Source of the DNA: Campylobacterales bacterium
GTDB lineage: Bacteria; Campylobacterota; Campylobacteria; Campylobacterales; Hydrogenimonadaceae
Direction: 5' to 3'
Assembly: GCA_026986055.1 (NCBI GenBank)
Contig: JALSPH010000278.1
Span: forward strand, 1 to 6,058
Length of the DNA: 6,058 nt
The position numbers and the translations under genes are program-made. The notes beneath the pieces are model-generated. The model saw nothing but the letters and a program-made list of their open reading frames with translations. It ran no database searches and was not told the origin of the DNA. The stretch's first letter is position 1, and each line of letters opens with the position of its first letter. This document shows positions 5,020 to 6,058 of this stretch, one piece after another.

Positions 5020-6058
5020 CTCTGTAAACTTTGCTCCATGGACTCATGACGACAGGCTCGAAGAGCTCTGGATCGTACTTTTCGAAAAGAAACATCTGTA
5101 CATAAAGAGAGTTAAGCATCTTTTCCCCGAGAATGAAAAACCTGTTGTAATCTTTTGCGAACACTATGGTAATCTTGCTCTCCGGATACATATGTTGCGG
5201 AACTATCTCCAGCTTTCCGCTTTTGTCGTGACCGACAGTGATAAAGCTTCTTATGGGCACGCTCTGCTTTCCAAGCATAAGCATCCCCTTTCGTTTGTCA
5301 AGCTGCACACCATTGGCAAAAACCAGAAAATCTTTTTCGTTCCTTTTGACGCTTGTAACCATATATAGAGGGTTGGATATTTTCTCTCCCGTAAGCAGGT
5401 TCAGATTGCTGAAAACTCCTACTGTAGGGAATATCGAAGTCATGCGCCAGGGAAGATAGAGGTATATATCTCTGCTTTTTTTGGGCAGTTCGACAACCTC
5501 GCTCGATCTAAGAGTCTCAAGGTACTCGTTGGGGTCGATCTGATCGGGCTTGCCATTTTTGAAAATCGTATCGGCTATAGTCTTGTACCCTGAGCTTACG
5601 TATGTCTCGACGGCGATCCTGGAGAGCCTTGCCGCTTCAAGTTGCGAGGTCGTCGTAAGAATTTCGGAAACTAAGAAGTTGTCGTGACTATGCTTTCCGC
5701 CGTCTATCAGAGTGTTCTTGTTTGCATAGTACCATATGGGGTAGCCGTAATCCCACCACGCTATCACATAATCTTTGTCGCTTCCGACACCCTTCAGTTT
5801 GTCCAGAACCTCAACCTCGAAACTATTGAAAACGGTGGGAACTTTGTAGTCGAGCACATGCTTGATGTTTGGATAAAGAAGAGCAGCCGTACCTACGGCC
5901 ACGACTGCGTATCGTATCTTCTCGCTCTTAAGATAGAGAGCTGCTGCATAAAAGAGGTAAACCGCTCCCATCGCCGCAACGGGCACAGCATATACCGTAA
6001 AGCGAAGCCCTCCCCACCAGGCAAAAAGACCGAGCCCCATAAGAGGTAGCGTCACGAC
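5009..6058 (-). CDS. pglB: PglB/STT3-type oligosaccharyltransferase, C-terminal part
   Basis: The catalytic enzyme of bacterial N-glycosylation: it moves a glycan from undecaprenyl diphosphate to asparagine in D/E-x-N-x-S/T sequons on the periplasmic side of the inner membrane. The window holds the last 349 residues. The frame stays open through the right edge, so the start and the first half (C. jejuni PglB is about 713 residues) lie outside. Visible are the last membrane spans with the conserved LRFTVYAVPV, then the periplasmic domain. The hallmark WWDYG (5744-5758) is followed by TLIDGGKHSHDNF. RMTSIFPTV matches the M-x-x-I sequon-binding motif of C. jejuni. The ending NSLYVQMF...YDPELFE...KVYRVKL also aligns closely. 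No terminator is seen; its stop overlaps the convergent transferase gene. A GTG at 6055 is internal and is not the true start. Confidence 0.95.
   Translation of the reverse strand, partial: VVTLPLMGLGLFAWWGGLRFTVYAVPVAAMGAVYLFYAAALYLKSEKIRYAVVAVGTAALLYPNIKHVLDYKVPTVFNSFEVEVLDKLKGVGSDKDYVIAWWDYGYPIWYYANKNTLIDGGKHSHDNFLVSEILTTTSQLEAARLSRIAVETYVSSGYKTIADTIFKNGKPDQIDPNEYLETLRSSEVVELPKKSRDIYLYLPWRMTSIFPTVGVFSNLNLLTGEKISNPLYMVTSVKRNEKDFLVFANGVQLDKRKGMLMLGKQSVPIRSFITVGHDKSGKLEIVPQHMYPESKITIVFAKDYNRFFILGEKMLNSLYVQMFLFEKYDPELFEPVVMSPWSKVYRVKL

Noticed and set aside
4883..5459. Plus-strand frames through the transferase end and pglB
   Set aside because: They cross two well-supported genes in other frames and match nothing recognisable.

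Overview
The window most resembles a chromosomal segment of an epsilonproteobacterium (Campylobacterota). This is inferred from four things: a PglB/STT3-type oligosaccharyltransferase very close to the Campylobacter enzyme, an IlvD of the type seen in that group, tRNA genes that all encode their CCA ends, and GCTACAAT-type -10 boxes. Species cannot be fixed from the sequence; a marine or vent-type relative is only a guess.

Layout. On the minus strand, 88-528 encodes an Hsp20 small heat-shock protein. It has a strong sigma-70 promoter overlapped by a palindrome and by a 20-nt-spaced direct repeat. Divergent from it, on the plus strand, 691-1389 encodes a short-chain dehydrogenase/reductase. 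From 2215 down to about 1405 the minus strand is a stable-RNA cluster with one obvious promoter. In transcription order it holds tRNA-Gly(GCC), tRNA-Leu(UAA), tRNA-Cys(GCA), a very unusual tRNA-Cys-like gene, tRNA-Ser(UGA), tRNA-Ser(GGA) and the 4.5S RNA of the signal recognition particle. Between the last two lies a 14-bp hairpin whose three non-Watson-Crick pairs are all G-U on the transcribed strand.

On the plus strand, 2324-4003 encodes dihydroxy-acid dehydratase (IlvD). It is followed after 8 bp by a membrane glycosyl-1-phosphate transferase of the MraY/WecA superfamily (4012-5019). The C-terminal half of pglB enters from the right edge on the minus strand (5009-6058), and its end overlaps the end of the transferase gene by 11 bp.

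The genes are mostly housekeeping: protein folding, translation and protein targeting, branched-chain amino acid synthesis, and glycan-lipid synthesis with protein N-glycosylation. The transferase and PglB could act in one pathway, one loading a sugar phosphate onto undecaprenyl phosphate and the other transferring the finished glycan to protein, but adjacency is the only support here.

The most striking item is the second tRNA-Cys-like gene. Its acceptor stem is perfectly paired, with two compensatory changes relative to its canonical neighbour. It also has an 8-nt (or 6-nt) anticodon loop, no normal U33, no G19 and a bulged base in the T stem.
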